From NCBI GenBank assembly GCA_963770535.1, contig CAVYPZ010000004.1:1302001-1366000 (forward strand): a stretch of 64,000 nt of DNA, given 5' to 3'. The notes beneath the pieces were generated by a model, which saw only the letters and a program-made list of their open reading frames with translations, did no database searches and was not told the origin of the DNA. Both the position numbers and the translations under genes were made by a program. Positions within the stretch are counted from its first letter, which is position 1. Every line of letters starts with the position of its first letter. Source of the stretch: RYN-230 sp963770535. Lineage in GTDB: Bacteria; Actinomycetota; Actinomycetes; Streptosporangiales; Streptosporangiaceae. Shown here in pieces: positions 1 through 8,397 of this stretch.

Positions 1-2
1 TG

Positions 3-440
3 GTCACCGAGCTGGCGGCCGGGACCGCCGACCCGGGCGACGCGCAGGTGCGCGTCAGCTGCGCGGTCCAGGCGGCCCGGCTGCGCCGGCTGCTGGCCGA
101 GGGCGATGAGGTACCCGGATCGCTGGTGCACGAACTGCACGCGAGTGCCGACGTGGCCGGGCGGCGCGGGGTGGCCGTCGAGATCGAGACGGCCGGGCCG
201 CTGCCGCAGGTGCCCGGCCCGGCCCGGCGGGTGATCACCGACGCTGCCATCGCGATCCTGACCGCCGCGCGCAGCCACGCGCGGATCACCCTGACGGCGG
301 TGGCCACCGGAATCGCCGTCAGCTTCGTCGCCGATACCGGCGCGGCCGTCCCGCTGCCCGCAGCCGGCGAGGGGGTCGTCATCGAACAGCAGCAAGACGG
401 CGGCACGCTGTGGGCGGAAGCGCGGTGGAACAGCCCGTGA
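3..440 (+). CDS. C-terminal part of a histidine-kinase-like protein (5' end outside window)
   Basis: The frame is open from the left edge to the TGA at 438-440, so this is the 3' end of a longer gene. The visible ~145 residues are Ala/Arg-rich: a helical piece (AVQAARLRRLLAEGDEV), then a stretch ending in an alternating hydrophobic beta pattern (ARITLTAVATGIAVSFVAD). This looks like the degenerate dimerisation helix and ATPase fold at the end of some actinobacterial sensor kinases. No clear N, G1 or G2 ATP-binding box is visible. A GTG at 48 is in frame but has no reason to be the true start. The family call is inference from the overall pattern only. Confidence 0.45.
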   Translation, partial: VTELAAGTADPGDAQVRVSCAVQAARLRRLLAEGDEVPGSLVHELHASADVAGRRGVAVEIETAGPLPQVPGPARRVITDAAIAILTAARSHARITLTAVATGIAVSFVADTGAAVPLPAAGEGVVIEQQQDGGTLWAEARWNSP

Positions 441-695
441 CGGTGGCGGTCGTGTGCGTCCGGAGCCGGGTCCGGCCACCGGCCTAACCGCGATGTGAAT
501 GGCAGCCCGGCAACCCTCGTGGCTGGTTCCATGACACCGCCACCGCGGCTCGCCGGCCGATGTATTGACGCGGCACAACGGCCGTGAGACCGTGCATCAG
601 CGGAGTTTCCGCCGTAATTCTTCTCATCGGGGAGCATTTCTACGCGTTCGCGGCAATAGCGACGCTGGCAGCCTGAGCGGCGTTGAGGAGGGGCA
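441..695. other. Intergenic region, no gene seen
   Basis: This 255-base gap separates the partial gene from the membrane protein at 696. Its last bases carry the ribosome-binding site of that gene (GAGGAGGGG at about 684-692). A TTGACG at 565-570 resembles a -35 box, but I see no good -10 at the right distance. Confidence 0.3.
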
Positions 696-1613
696 ATGTC
701 TGCTGATCCGGCTCCGGAACCAGGCGTCCGAGGGCAGCCACAGCCACCAGGCGACGCAGGGGAGGCGGCCGGGCAGAAGGCGGACGCCGGGGCCCCGGCG
801 CAAGACGGGGCGGACGGGGTAGCTGAAGAGGTCACCAATCTTCTTAATGCCGATCCGCCCAGTTGGCCGTGGATCCTGGTTGCCTTCGGGATTCTCGCGG
901 TGGGTACCATTGTCTCCTACGTGGTCTGGCGATTGGTTAAGCCGACCGATTTCATGCCGTCTTCCAACTACGCCGTCTATGCCGGCTTGTTCGTCATGGC
1001 GCTGGCCCTCGAGCGCGTTCTCGAGCCGTTCTCGGGACTGTTCGTCCCGTCGGTGAAGACGACGAAGGCCCGAAGCACGGCCATGGCGGCTCACGCCAAG
1101 CGTGCCCAGGTTGTCGCGGCCAGTAGCGAACTTCACGCCGCAGTTGCCGCCGCCCCGGCCGTCGCCGCCAGCAGGCAACTTCCCGCCGCCGCCGCCGCCG
1201 ACCCGGCCATCGTGGCCCAGCGGGCGCAGGAGGCCCTGCAGGCAGCGGCGGCGGCCCAGAAGGACGCCGCGGTGGCCCAGAAGGCGCATCATCATTCGCA
1301 AGCCAACCGGGCGGTCTTGATGTGGGCCACCGCAGCGGTCCTGGCCATGCTCGCGTGCGCGTCACTCGGCATCTTCTTGCTGCGCTCGATTGAGACTCCG
1401 GGTGCCGTCAGCACCACGTCGGCGTCTGCGCGCCCATCGAGCGCTGCTCTGTCAGCCCCGAGCCCGGCGAAGAACCCGAATCGCCTGCTGGATCTGCTGG
1501 TGACGGGACTGGTCGTCGGCGCTGGGACCAAACCGCTGCACGACTTGATCAGCCAGATACAGACCACATCGGGCAAGTCAAAGGCCAGCGCCTCCGCGAC
1601 GACGACTGGCTGA
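696..1613 (+). CDS. Hypothetical multi-pass membrane protein with Ala-rich middle
   Basis: Unrecognised protein of 305 aa. A Pro/Gly/Ala-rich N-tail (1-50) is followed by hydrophobic helices at about 57-81 and 92-113. A long Ala/Gln/Lys-rich helical segment (about 120-200) contains repeats such as AQKDAAVAQKA. A third helix lies at about 205-231, and a weaker hydrophobic stretch at 264-285 precedes the C-terminus. The segment at 120-200 is probably a coiled coil or cytoplasmic stalk between membrane parts. The ATG at 696 has a strong GAGGAGGGG ribosome-binding site. The gene stands alone, and no function can be inferred from its neighbours. Confidence 0.75.
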   Translation: MSADPAPEPGVRGQPQPPGDAGEAAGQKADAGAPAQDGADGVAEEVTNLLNADPPSWPWILVAFGILAVGTIVSYVVWRLVKPTDFMPSSNYAVYAGLFVMALALERVLEPFSGLFVPSVKTTKARSTAMAAHAKRAQVVAASSELHAAVAAAPAVAASRQLPAAAAADPAIVAQRAQEALQAAAAAQKDAAVAQKAHHHSQANRAVLMWATAAVLAMLACASLGIFLLRSIETPGAVSTTSASARPSSAALSAPSPAKNPNRLLDLLVTGLVVGAGTKPLHDLISQIQTTSGKSKASASATTTG

Positions 1614-1643
1614 CCGCTGGCCGTACCCCGTTATCGTGATCTC

Positions 1644-2261
1644 GTGCTGATCAAGTGGATCAGGTGCGGCGTTACTGACCGCGGGGCGTTCGGGTCCGGC
1701 CAGCAAGCCTGGGCAGGCCTGCGTGGCCTGCCGGGGTTCCTCGGCCAGGGCGGAGGCTGGAGCCGCCGCGAACCCGGCGTGGCGCACGTCTTTGGCTGCT
1801 GGGCGGATCAGCCCAGTTACGGGAGATTCATGGCGGAGGCCCACGACGGCATCGCGAGCGCTCAGGCCGGCACCTACGACGCGATCGAGGTCCGACTCTT
1901 CGAGCACCTCACGGACATCGGTGAGCGCTTTCCGGCCGGCTTTGCCGGTGCCTCGCTGGCGCGGCTCGCGTACTGCCAGGTGAAGGCGGGCCGTCAGGCA
2001 CATTTCGCCGGGGCGCAGGCCGGGGTCTGGAACCCTGGAATGACGCGTTCGCCAGGCATGCGCGGCGGGATGTTCGGCCAGCGCGGCCAGGCCGAGTTCC
2101 TGGTGCTCTCGCTGTGGCGGTCAGTGCGGGATCACGAGCGCTACCTCAGTGAGTACTTTCCGGACCTGCGGGAGAGGTCTGGCGCCGCTGACGACCTCGA
2201 CAGCATCACCGGCGATCTGGTTGACCTCGAATCCGCCTGGGGCGTCCCTCCCGGACGCTGA
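1644..2261 (+). CDS. YdbC/DUF4937 family protein
   Basis: A 205-aa soluble protein. It opens with MLIKWIRC and has a GGGWSR turn near residue 38. Two similar halves each carry a W/F...F pattern (VFGCWADQPSYGRFM; VLSLWRSVRDHERYL), as expected for a duplicated ferredoxin-like (dimeric alpha-beta barrel) fold. This matches the uncharacterised DUF4937/YdbC family of actinobacteria, which also includes the conserved VWNPGM..SPGM segment (about 129-140). The start is a GTG with no Shine-Dalgarno. A TATCGT at 1632-1637 lies six bases upstream, so the transcript may be leaderless. Function is unknown; related folds bind small molecules or haem. Confidence 0.75.
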   Translation: MLIKWIRCGVTDRGAFGSGQQAWAGLRGLPGFLGQGGGWSRREPGVAHVFGCWADQPSYGRFMAEAHDGIASAQAGTYDAIEVRLFEHLTDIGERFPAGFAGASLARLAYCQVKAGRQAHFAGAQAGVWNPGMTRSPGMRGGMFGQRGQAEFLVLSLWRSVRDHERYLSEYFPDLRERSGAADDLDSITGDLVDLESAWGVPPGR

Positions 2262-2359
2262 CAGCAGATACCGGCCAGTTCGGCGCGGCGACCAGAGCGC
2301 GGCCCTGGGCCCGCGCAGGGTGCAGGGCAGCCATCTCCCCGGGAAGGGGGACAATACCC

Positions 2360-3589
2360 ATGGAGAACGCCATGAATGCATCCACCGCCGGGAGCATCCC
2401 TCAGATCGTGGTCGCCGGGGCGGGTTACGCCGGGCTGCATGTCGTCTTGCGCATGACGGCCAGGCTGCGCAACCACCCGGCGCCGGAGCTGACCATGGTC
2501 AACCGGCACGACTACCACCAGGCGCTCACCGAGCTGCCCCGGGTCGCCGGTGGTACCCGCGCGGCCGGCGCGGTCCGCATCCCGCTCCAGGACATCCTGG
2601 CCAGGCGGGTCCGCTTCGTGCAGGCCGAGATCAATGGTTTCGACCTGGCCGGCCAGCGGCTGCTCACCGGGGCTGGGCCGGTCAGCTGGGGGCGGCTGGT
2701 GCTGGCGCTCGGCAGCCGGCCCAACGACTTCGCCATCCCCGGCCTGGCCCAGCGCACGCTGTCGCTGCACTCGGCCAGCGACGCCGAGCGCGTCTGGGCG
2801 GCGGTGAACGAGGCGCTCGCGGCCGCCGCAGCCACCGCCGGCCCCGAGCAGCAGCGCCGCCTGGCGACCGTGGTGGTCGGCGGCGGCGGCGCCACCGGCG
2901 TCGAGCTGGCCGGCGAGCTGGCGGAGATTCTGCCTGGGATGGCCAGCGGCCACGGCCTGGCGCCCGGCCGGCCCGCCGTGCAGCTTGTCGAAGCGGGCCC
3001 CACCGTCCTGGCCGGCTCCTCACCGCAGTTGATCCGCAAAGCCACCAGAATCCTTTCTGACCTCGGAGTCCACGTCCGCACCAACGCGTCGATCGCCGCC
3101 GCGACCGAGGAGGGCTTCCGGCTCACCGACGGCCAACTGGTCGAGGGCGGCGTGTTCATCTGGGCGGGCGGGGTGAAAGCACCCGAGCTGGTGGCCAATT
3201 CGGGATTGCCGACGGGCCACAATGGCCTCGTCAAGGTTAACCAGTACCTGCGCGTGCTGGACCACCCGGAGATCTACGCCGCAGGCGACCTCGCCTCGGT
3301 GACGGATCCGCGCACCGGGCACGTGCTGCCCTCGCTGGCGCAGGTGGCGCTGGAGGAGGGCGAGACCGTGGCCCGCAACCTGGACGCGGAGCTAAAGGGC
3401 CGGCCGCTGGAGGCGTTCACCTTCCACGACAAAGGGTTCGTGGTCTCAGTCGGGACCCGCCGCGGGGTCGCCGACATCGCCGGCATCACCAGCGGCGGGC
3501 ATCTGGCCCATCTGCTCAAAGACGCCATCGAGTGGGAGTACCGCCAGTCCGTCAGGCACCTGCGCGGCTGGGACCCGGTAGCCCGGTGA
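2360..3589 (+). CDS. NAD(P)/FAD-dependent oxidoreductase, type II NADH dehydrogenase-like
   Basis: A 409-aa flavoprotein with two Rossmann motifs: GAGYAGLHV (about 20-28) for FAD and GGGGATGVELAGE (about 173-186) for NAD(P)H. A late FAD motif YAAGDLAS lies near 305. The order and the NRHDYHQ segment fit the NDH-2 family, single-subunit enzymes that pass electrons from NADH to quinone at the inner face of the membrane. The C-terminus is short and amphipathic, without the long membrane anchor of mycobacterial Ndh, so another electron acceptor is possible. The ATG at 2360 has GGGAAGGGGG about 10 bases upstream; a second in-frame ATG is at 2372. It is monocistronic, and the next intact gene is over 500 bases away. 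Confidence 0.85.
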   Translation: MENAMNASTAGSIPQIVVAGAGYAGLHVVLRMTARLRNHPAPELTMVNRHDYHQALTELPRVAGGTRAAGAVRIPLQDILARRVRFVQAEINGFDLAGQRLLTGAGPVSWGRLVLALGSRPNDFAIPGLAQRTLSLHSASDAERVWAAVNEALAAAAATAGPEQQRRLATVVVGGGGATGVELAGELAEILPGMASGHGLAPGRPAVQLVEAGPTVLAGSSPQLIRKATRILSDLGVHVRTNASIAAATEEGFRLTDGQLVEGGVFIWAGGVKAPELVANSGLPTGHNGLVKVNQYLRVLDHPEIYAAGDLASVTDPRTGHVLPSLAQVALEEGETVARNLDAELKGRPLEAFTFHDKGFVVSVGTRRGVADIAGITSGGHLAHLLKDAIEWEYRQSVRHLRGWDPVAR

Positions 3590-3740
3590 CCGCGGCCCGT
3601 CCCGCACTCTTCACACGGCACGGATTTGAATCAAGGCCGGCCCCGATAACTTTGGCCACGGGCGCTCAATGCAGAGGCGGAAGTTACCCCGCCATTTCAT
3701 CCCAGAAAAGCTGGTAAAACGGGTGCACGCTATCGGACGC

Positions 3741-3987
3741 CCGTTCCATGGTGCGTGAATGCGTCGGTTATCGCCGCAAAGATATTCGATCGGCGGCCGG
3801 ACTGCGGCTGCCAGCGGCCGCCGATTTCAGCCGGCAACGCCGATGCCGCCGGGAACTCGTCGCCGATGTGCCCCGGGCCGCCCGGCGTGATCCCGGCCGC
3901 GAGCAGGTTGATGTAGATCATGGGCACGGCGGGGAACTTCGTGGCCCCATCCCTTTTGATCAACTCGAAGCACCTTGCCCTGCTACA
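3741..3987 (-). pseudogene. Decayed internal fragment of a fatty acyl-CoA ligase gene
   Basis: Read on the minus strand, this stretch encodes VPMIYINLLAAGITPG, then ALPAEIGGRWQ. The intact ligase at 18156-19784 has the same words in the same order. At the DNA level, the reverse complement of about 3787-3987 aligns almost base for base with about 18845-19030, with scattered substitutions. After the equivalent of 'GRWQSQFGRP' the reading frame is lost. No start codon, adenylation core (SGTTG) or C-terminal lysine is present. It is a roughly 200-base relic of a second ligase copy, lying next to the thiolase/CoA-ligase/dehydrogenase group. Confidence 0.8.
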
Positions 3988-4168
3988 GGACTTTCGTCCC
4001 TTCCTGGCCGGTGTGCTGGCGCCTAGGCTCATTTTCTTAGGCGGCCTGGCGGCCTCACCGAGCGGCTCGCGGTGATGGCCCGGCCCGGCCGGCCTTTATG
4101 TCGGCGAGATCACCGGCAGGGGATACGTGAACGAGCGGCAGCTGCTGATATCGGGGAAGGACTGCGTG

Positions 4169-5359
4169 ATGCGGTACGAGAACGTTGCGATCCCGGCCGG
4201 GTTCGCGTGGAGTTCGCCCTTCACCAAGTGGCAGGGCTCCCTGGCCGAGGTATCCAGCCTCGACCTGGCCGCCGACGTCACCGCCCGGGCCCTTGCTGAA
4301 CGGCGGGTCAACCCCGCCCGGATTGCGGGCCTGGTGCTGGGCTGGACGATCCCGCAGCCGGATATCTTCTACGGCGCCCCCACGCTGGCGGCGCGGCTGG
4401 GCGCCGGGGCGGTGAGCGGCCCGATGATCAGCCAGGCCTGCGCCACGTCAGTCGCGTGCCTGGCCGCGGCCGCGGGCGCGGTCACCACCGGGGCGGGCTT
4501 GCAGCTGGTGGTCGCGACCGACCGCACCAGCAACGGGCCGCAACTGCTGTATCCGGCGCCGTCGGCGGCGGGCGGCGCGCCGATTTCCACTCACTGGGTG
4601 CTGGACAGCTTCGCCCGTGACCCGTGGGCTGGCACGTCAATGCTGGCCGCGGGGGAGAACGTCGCCGGCGAAGCCTCGATCTCGCGGGGCGACCTTGATG
4701 AGCTGGCGGCCTTGAGGTACAGCCAGTACTCCAAGGCGCTGGCCGACGACCGGGCCTTCCAGCGCCGGTACATGGTCGAGGTGCAGATCCCGCAGCGCCG
4801 CAGGCCGCCGCGGGTGATCGACGCCGACGAGGGCGTGCGGCCCATCGTGCTGGAGGAGATCAGCTCGCTGCCGCCGGCATCCCCGGACGGACGGCACACC
4901 TTCGCTACCCAGACCCACCCGGCCGACGGCACGGCAGGTGCCCTGGTCACCACGCTCGGCGAGGCCCGTGAGCTGGCCGCAGGCGCCGGCGTGGTGCAGA
5001 TCCTCGCCACCGGTTTCGCGCGGGTGGCCCCGAGTCATATGCCCCAGGCCCCGGTCCCGGCGGCCAACGCGGCCCTGGCCGACGCGGGGCTGACGATCGG
5101 CCAGGTCGACGCCGTGACCACGCACAATCCGTTCGCCGTGAACGACATCTACTTCTCCCGGGAGACCGGTTTCCCGCTGGACCGGATGAACTCCTACGGC
5201 TGCAGCCTGATCTTCGGCCACCCGCAGGGCCCGACCGGCTTGCGCTCGATCGCCGAACTGATCGAGGAACTGCGCCAGCGCGGCGGCGGGCTTGGCCTGT
5301 TCACCGGCTGCGCCGCCGGAGACTCCGGGGCGTCGGTCGTGCTCCGTGTGACGGATTGA
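4169..5359 (+). CDS. Thiolase family protein (acetyl-CoA acetyltransferase-like)
   Basis: Thiolase-superfamily enzyme of 396 aa. The nucleophile Cys sits in SQACATSVACL (about residue 91). The catalytic block THNPFAVND (about 318) is the counterpart of the usual HNAF motif, FGHPQGPTG (about 350) corresponds to GHP.GATG, and GCAAGDSG (about 380) carries the second Cys. Known members cleave or form beta-ketoacyl-CoA. The odd spacing and weak HNAF match suggest a specialised subfamily. I chose ATG 4169 because GGGGAAGGA lies 6-7 bases upstream and MRYENVAIPAG looks like a natural N-terminus; an in-frame GTG at 4127 would add 14 residues. It heads a run with the CoA ligase (17-base gap) and the acyl-CoA dehydrogenase. 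Confidence 0.82.
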   Translation: MRYENVAIPAGFAWSSPFTKWQGSLAEVSSLDLAADVTARALAERRVNPARIAGLVLGWTIPQPDIFYGAPTLAARLGAGAVSGPMISQACATSVACLAAAAGAVTTGAGLQLVVATDRTSNGPQLLYPAPSAAGGAPISTHWVLDSFARDPWAGTSMLAAGENVAGEASISRGDLDELAALRYSQYSKALADDRAFQRRYMVEVQIPQRRRPPRVIDADEGVRPIVLEEISSLPPASPDGRHTFATQTHPADGTAGALVTTLGEARELAAGAGVVQILATGFARVAPSHMPQAPVPAANAALADAGLTIGQVDAVTTHNPFAVNDIYFSRETGFPLDRMNSYGCSLIFGHPQGPTGLRSIAELIEELRQRGGGLGLFTGCAAGDSGASVVLRVTD

Positions 5360-5375
5360 CACCGGGTCCCCCGTC

Positions 5376-6947
5376 ATGAGCGACTCCTTCAACGCCTGCG
5401 AGTACCTGCTTGACCGGCGCCTGGCGGCAGGCGACGAGAACCGGCTCGCGCTCACCGGCCCGGGCGGCGAGCTGACCTACGGCCAGCTGCACCAGCAGGT
5501 GCTGCGGGCGGCCGGGGTGCTGCGCGGCATCGGCCTGCAGCCCGAGCAGCGGATGATGATGTGCATGGCGGACTCGCCCGAGTTCGTGATCACCTACCTG
5601 GCGGCGATGCGGATCGGGGCGATCCCGGTGCCGGTGTCCACGATGACGAAGGCCACCGGGCTCGGCGATTTGCTGCGCGACTCGCGGGCCCGGCTGCTCG
5701 TGGTGACCGGCGAATTCGCCGGGCTGGCCCGGGAGGCGATCGTCGGCGTGCCAGACCTGCGCGGCGTGCTCGGGCCGGACGACGCCGACGAGGCGCCGGG
5801 CGGACTGCCGTGGTACGGGCTCGGCACGCTGCTCTCCTCGGCCCAGCCGGACGAGTCCGTCTATCCGACGACCGCGGACTCGCCCGCGTTCTGGTTGTAC
5901 ACGTCGGGCACCACGGGCTCGCCGAAGGGCGCGATGCACCGGCACGGCTCCATCCAGGTGGTGTGCGAGACCTACGGCACGCAGGTGCTCGGCATTACCC
6001 GGGAGGACCGGTGCCTGTCGGCGGCGAAGGCCTTCTTCGCCTACGGCCTGGGAAATTCGGTCTTGTTCCCGCTGTCAGCCGGTGCCGCGACCGTGCTCGA
6101 GCCGGCGCCGTCGCTGCCCGCGGCCATAGCCGACCGGACCCGCGAGTACGGCGCCACGCTGTTCTTCGCCGGCCCCACGTTCTTCGCCAACATGCTGCGC
6201 GCCGGGCTGCCCGCGGATGCGCTGGCCGGCGTGCGGCTCGCGGCGTCCGCCGGTGAGGCGCTGCCGAGCGCTCTGTACACGCGGTGGACGACGCACTTCG
6301 GCGTGGACATCCTCGACGGCCTCGGCATGACCGAGATGCTGCACATCTTCCTGTCCAGCCGGGTCGGCCGGGCGCGCCCGGGCAGCACGGGCGTGGCCGT
6401 TCCCGGCTACGACCTCAAGATTGTGGACGATGACGGGCTCGAGGTACCAGTAGGTACGCCCGGCACCTTGATGGTGCGAGGGGGATCGGCCGCCACCGGG
6501 TACTGGTCGCGCTATGACGCCTCGCGCCTGGTGTTCCAGGGGGAGTGGCTGCGCACCGGCGATAACTACGTCCTGGATGCCGACGGTTACTACACGTGCC
6601 TCGGCCGCACCGGTGACATGCTCAAGGCGAGCGGAATGTGGGTGGCACCGGCCGAAGTGGAGGCCCGGCTGCGCGTCCACGAGGCCGTGTCGGACGCGGC
6701 CGTCGTGGCGGCCCAGGACACCGACGGGCTGGAGAAGCCCGTGGCGTTCGTGATCCTGCGGCCCGGCCAGACCGCTACCGAGACCGAGCTGATCGAGTTC
6801 TGCCGCGAGGGCCTGCCCTCGTTCAAACGACCGCGCAAGATCGTGTTCGTCAGGGAGTATCCGACCACCGACACTGGCAAGATCCGCCGCGTTGAGCTGC
6901 GGCAGGTGGCCAACGACGTCGGCTTTCTGGCCCGGCCGTCCGGCTGA
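5376..6947 (+). CDS. Benzoate-CoA ligase family protein (AMP-forming)
   Basis: A 523-aa adenylate-forming enzyme that would activate an aromatic or related acid to its CoA thioester with ATP. Visible signatures are FNACEYLLDRR at the N-terminus (typical of benzoate-CoA ligases), YTSGTTGSPKG (about 177-187, phosphate loop), GMTEM (about 316), TGDNY (about 392), and the C-terminal catalytic lysine in TDTGKIRR (about 501). The start at ATG 5376 lies 17 bases after the thiolase stop. With the thiolase and the following acyl-CoA dehydrogenase it suggests ring-acid or branched-acid degradation by a CoA-bound beta-oxidation-like route; the real substrate is unknown. Confidence 0.85.
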   Translation: MSDSFNACEYLLDRRLAAGDENRLALTGPGGELTYGQLHQQVLRAAGVLRGIGLQPEQRMMMCMADSPEFVITYLAAMRIGAIPVPVSTMTKATGLGDLLRDSRARLLVVTGEFAGLAREAIVGVPDLRGVLGPDDADEAPGGLPWYGLGTLLSSAQPDESVYPTTADSPAFWLYTSGTTGSPKGAMHRHGSIQVVCETYGTQVLGITREDRCLSAAKAFFAYGLGNSVLFPLSAGAATVLEPAPSLPAAIADRTREYGATLFFAGPTFFANMLRAGLPADALAGVRLAASAGEALPSALYTRWTTHFGVDILDGLGMTEMLHIFLSSRVGRARPGSTGVAVPGYDLKIVDDDGLEVPVGTPGTLMVRGGSAATGYWSRYDASRLVFQGEWLRTGDNYVLDADGYYTCLGRTGDMLKASGMWVAPAEVEARLRVHEAVSDAAVVAAQDTDGLEKPVAFVILRPGQTATETELIEFCREGLPSFKRPRKIVFVREYPTTDTGKIRRVELRQVANDVGFLARPSG

Positions 6948-7067
6948 TGCCCCCGGAGCAGCGCAGAAGAGACCCCAGCTCCGGCCGTTCTCTGCCCGGT
7001 GACCCGGCCGCGATGGACCCACATATTCACCAGGCCGCGACGGCTAACCCTCGGGAGGTGCCCATAC

Positions 7068-8207
7068 ATGGACTTCGAGTTGACCGATGAGCAAAAGCTG
7101 ATCCGGGAGGCGGTACGGGAGTTCGCCGAGTCCGAGCTGGCGCCGGTCGCAGCCGAGATCGACCGTGATCACCGCTTTCCCGAGGAAGTCGTCCCGAAGC
7201 TGGCGGCCCTGAATCTCATGGGGATGACCTACCCCGAAGAAGTGGGTGGCGCCGGGACGGACTACGTGAGCTACGTAATCGCGCTCGAGGAAGTGTCGAG
7301 GGCGTGCGCGACCACCGCCGTCATCATGACAGCCCAAAACACGCTGGTGACCTGGCCGATCTTCAAGTTCGGCACCCAGGCCCAGAAGGACAGGTACCTC
7401 CATGACCTGACCTCCGGCCGCCGCCTGGGGGCCTTCGCCCTGACCGAGCCCGTCGCAGGAACTGATGCCGGCGCGGGCACCGCCACGGCAGAGCTGAGCG
7501 GGAAGGAGTACATCCTCAACGGATCGAAGGTCTTCATCACCAACGCCCCGTACGCCGAGATCTACATCGTCTTCGCAAAAACTGATCCGGCACAGGGGAC
7601 GCGCGGGATGAGCGCCTTCATCGTCGAGAAGGACACCCCCGGGTTCTCCGTCGGCGAGGCCGAGCACAAGCTGGGGATCCGCGGTTCCAGCACGCCGCCC
7701 CTCTACTTCAGTAACTGCCGGATCCCGGAAGATGCGCTGCTGGGCGGGGAGGGCAACGGCTTCAAGGTCGCCATGCAGACCCTCGACGGCGGGCGGATCG
7801 GCGTCGCCGCGCAGGCGCTGGGCATCGCCCAGGCCGCGCTGGACGCGTCGGTCGCCTACGCGAAGGAGCGGGTCCAGTTCGGCAAGCCGATCGCGACTCT
7901 GCAGGCTATCCAGTGGATGATCGCGGACATGGCCACCGAGATAGATGCCGCCCGGCTCCTGGTGTACCGCGCCGCGTCGTGCATCGACAACGGCCGCCCG
8001 TATTCCACGGAAGGGGCGATGGCGAAGCTGTTCGCGTCGGAGACCGCGACCCGGGTGGCGGGCAAGGCCATCCAGATCCATGGCGGATACGGTTACACGG
8101 AAAGCTACCCGGTGGAGCGGAACTGGCGCGACGCCAGGATAACCGAGATCTACGAGGGCACGTCCGAGGTGCAGCGCATGGTCATAGCCAGAAGCTGCCT
8201 GCGGTGA
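7068..8207 (+). CDS. Acyl-CoA dehydrogenase (short-chain type)
   Basis: A 379-aa FAD enzyme that forms the trans-2,3 double bond of acyl-CoA and passes electrons to ETF. It shows the family order: N-terminal helical domain (MDFELTDEQKLIREAVREF), the AFALTEPVAGTDAG FAD/substrate strand (about 124), RGSSTPPLYF, and the C-terminal domain with IHGGYGYTESYPVER. The catalytic base is the Glu of IYEGTSEVQR (about 363). The start is ATG 7068, backed by GGGAGG about nine bases upstream; the frame is open further up but gives an unnatural Arg-rich tail. It closes the thiolase/CoA-ligase run on the same strand. Confidence 0.9.
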   Translation: MDFELTDEQKLIREAVREFAESELAPVAAEIDRDHRFPEEVVPKLAALNLMGMTYPEEVGGAGTDYVSYVIALEEVSRACATTAVIMTAQNTLVTWPIFKFGTQAQKDRYLHDLTSGRRLGAFALTEPVAGTDAGAGTATAELSGKEYILNGSKVFITNAPYAEIYIVFAKTDPAQGTRGMSAFIVEKDTPGFSVGEAEHKLGIRGSSTPPLYFSNCRIPEDALLGGEGNGFKVAMQTLDGGRIGVAAQALGIAQAALDASVAYAKERVQFGKPIATLQAIQWMIADMATEIDAARLLVYRAASCIDNGRPYSTEGAMAKLFASETATRVAGKAIQIHGGYGYTESYPVERNWRDARITEIYEGTSEVQRMVIARSCLR

Positions 8208-8397
8208 GAATAACCGCCACATGCAGGGGCCTGTCCCGGTGTTGGAGGTGGCACCGGGCCCGCTGGGGGCGGCGCCGTCCTGCCTGAATGTCCGGATTGC
8301 CATCCGTCGTGCGGCGGTCCGAAGTAGCCTGGATCGTCCCGCGCTGGCGTGTCCCAGGCACGACAGGCGGAATCACCGCACTTTGGGGGGATGGGCC

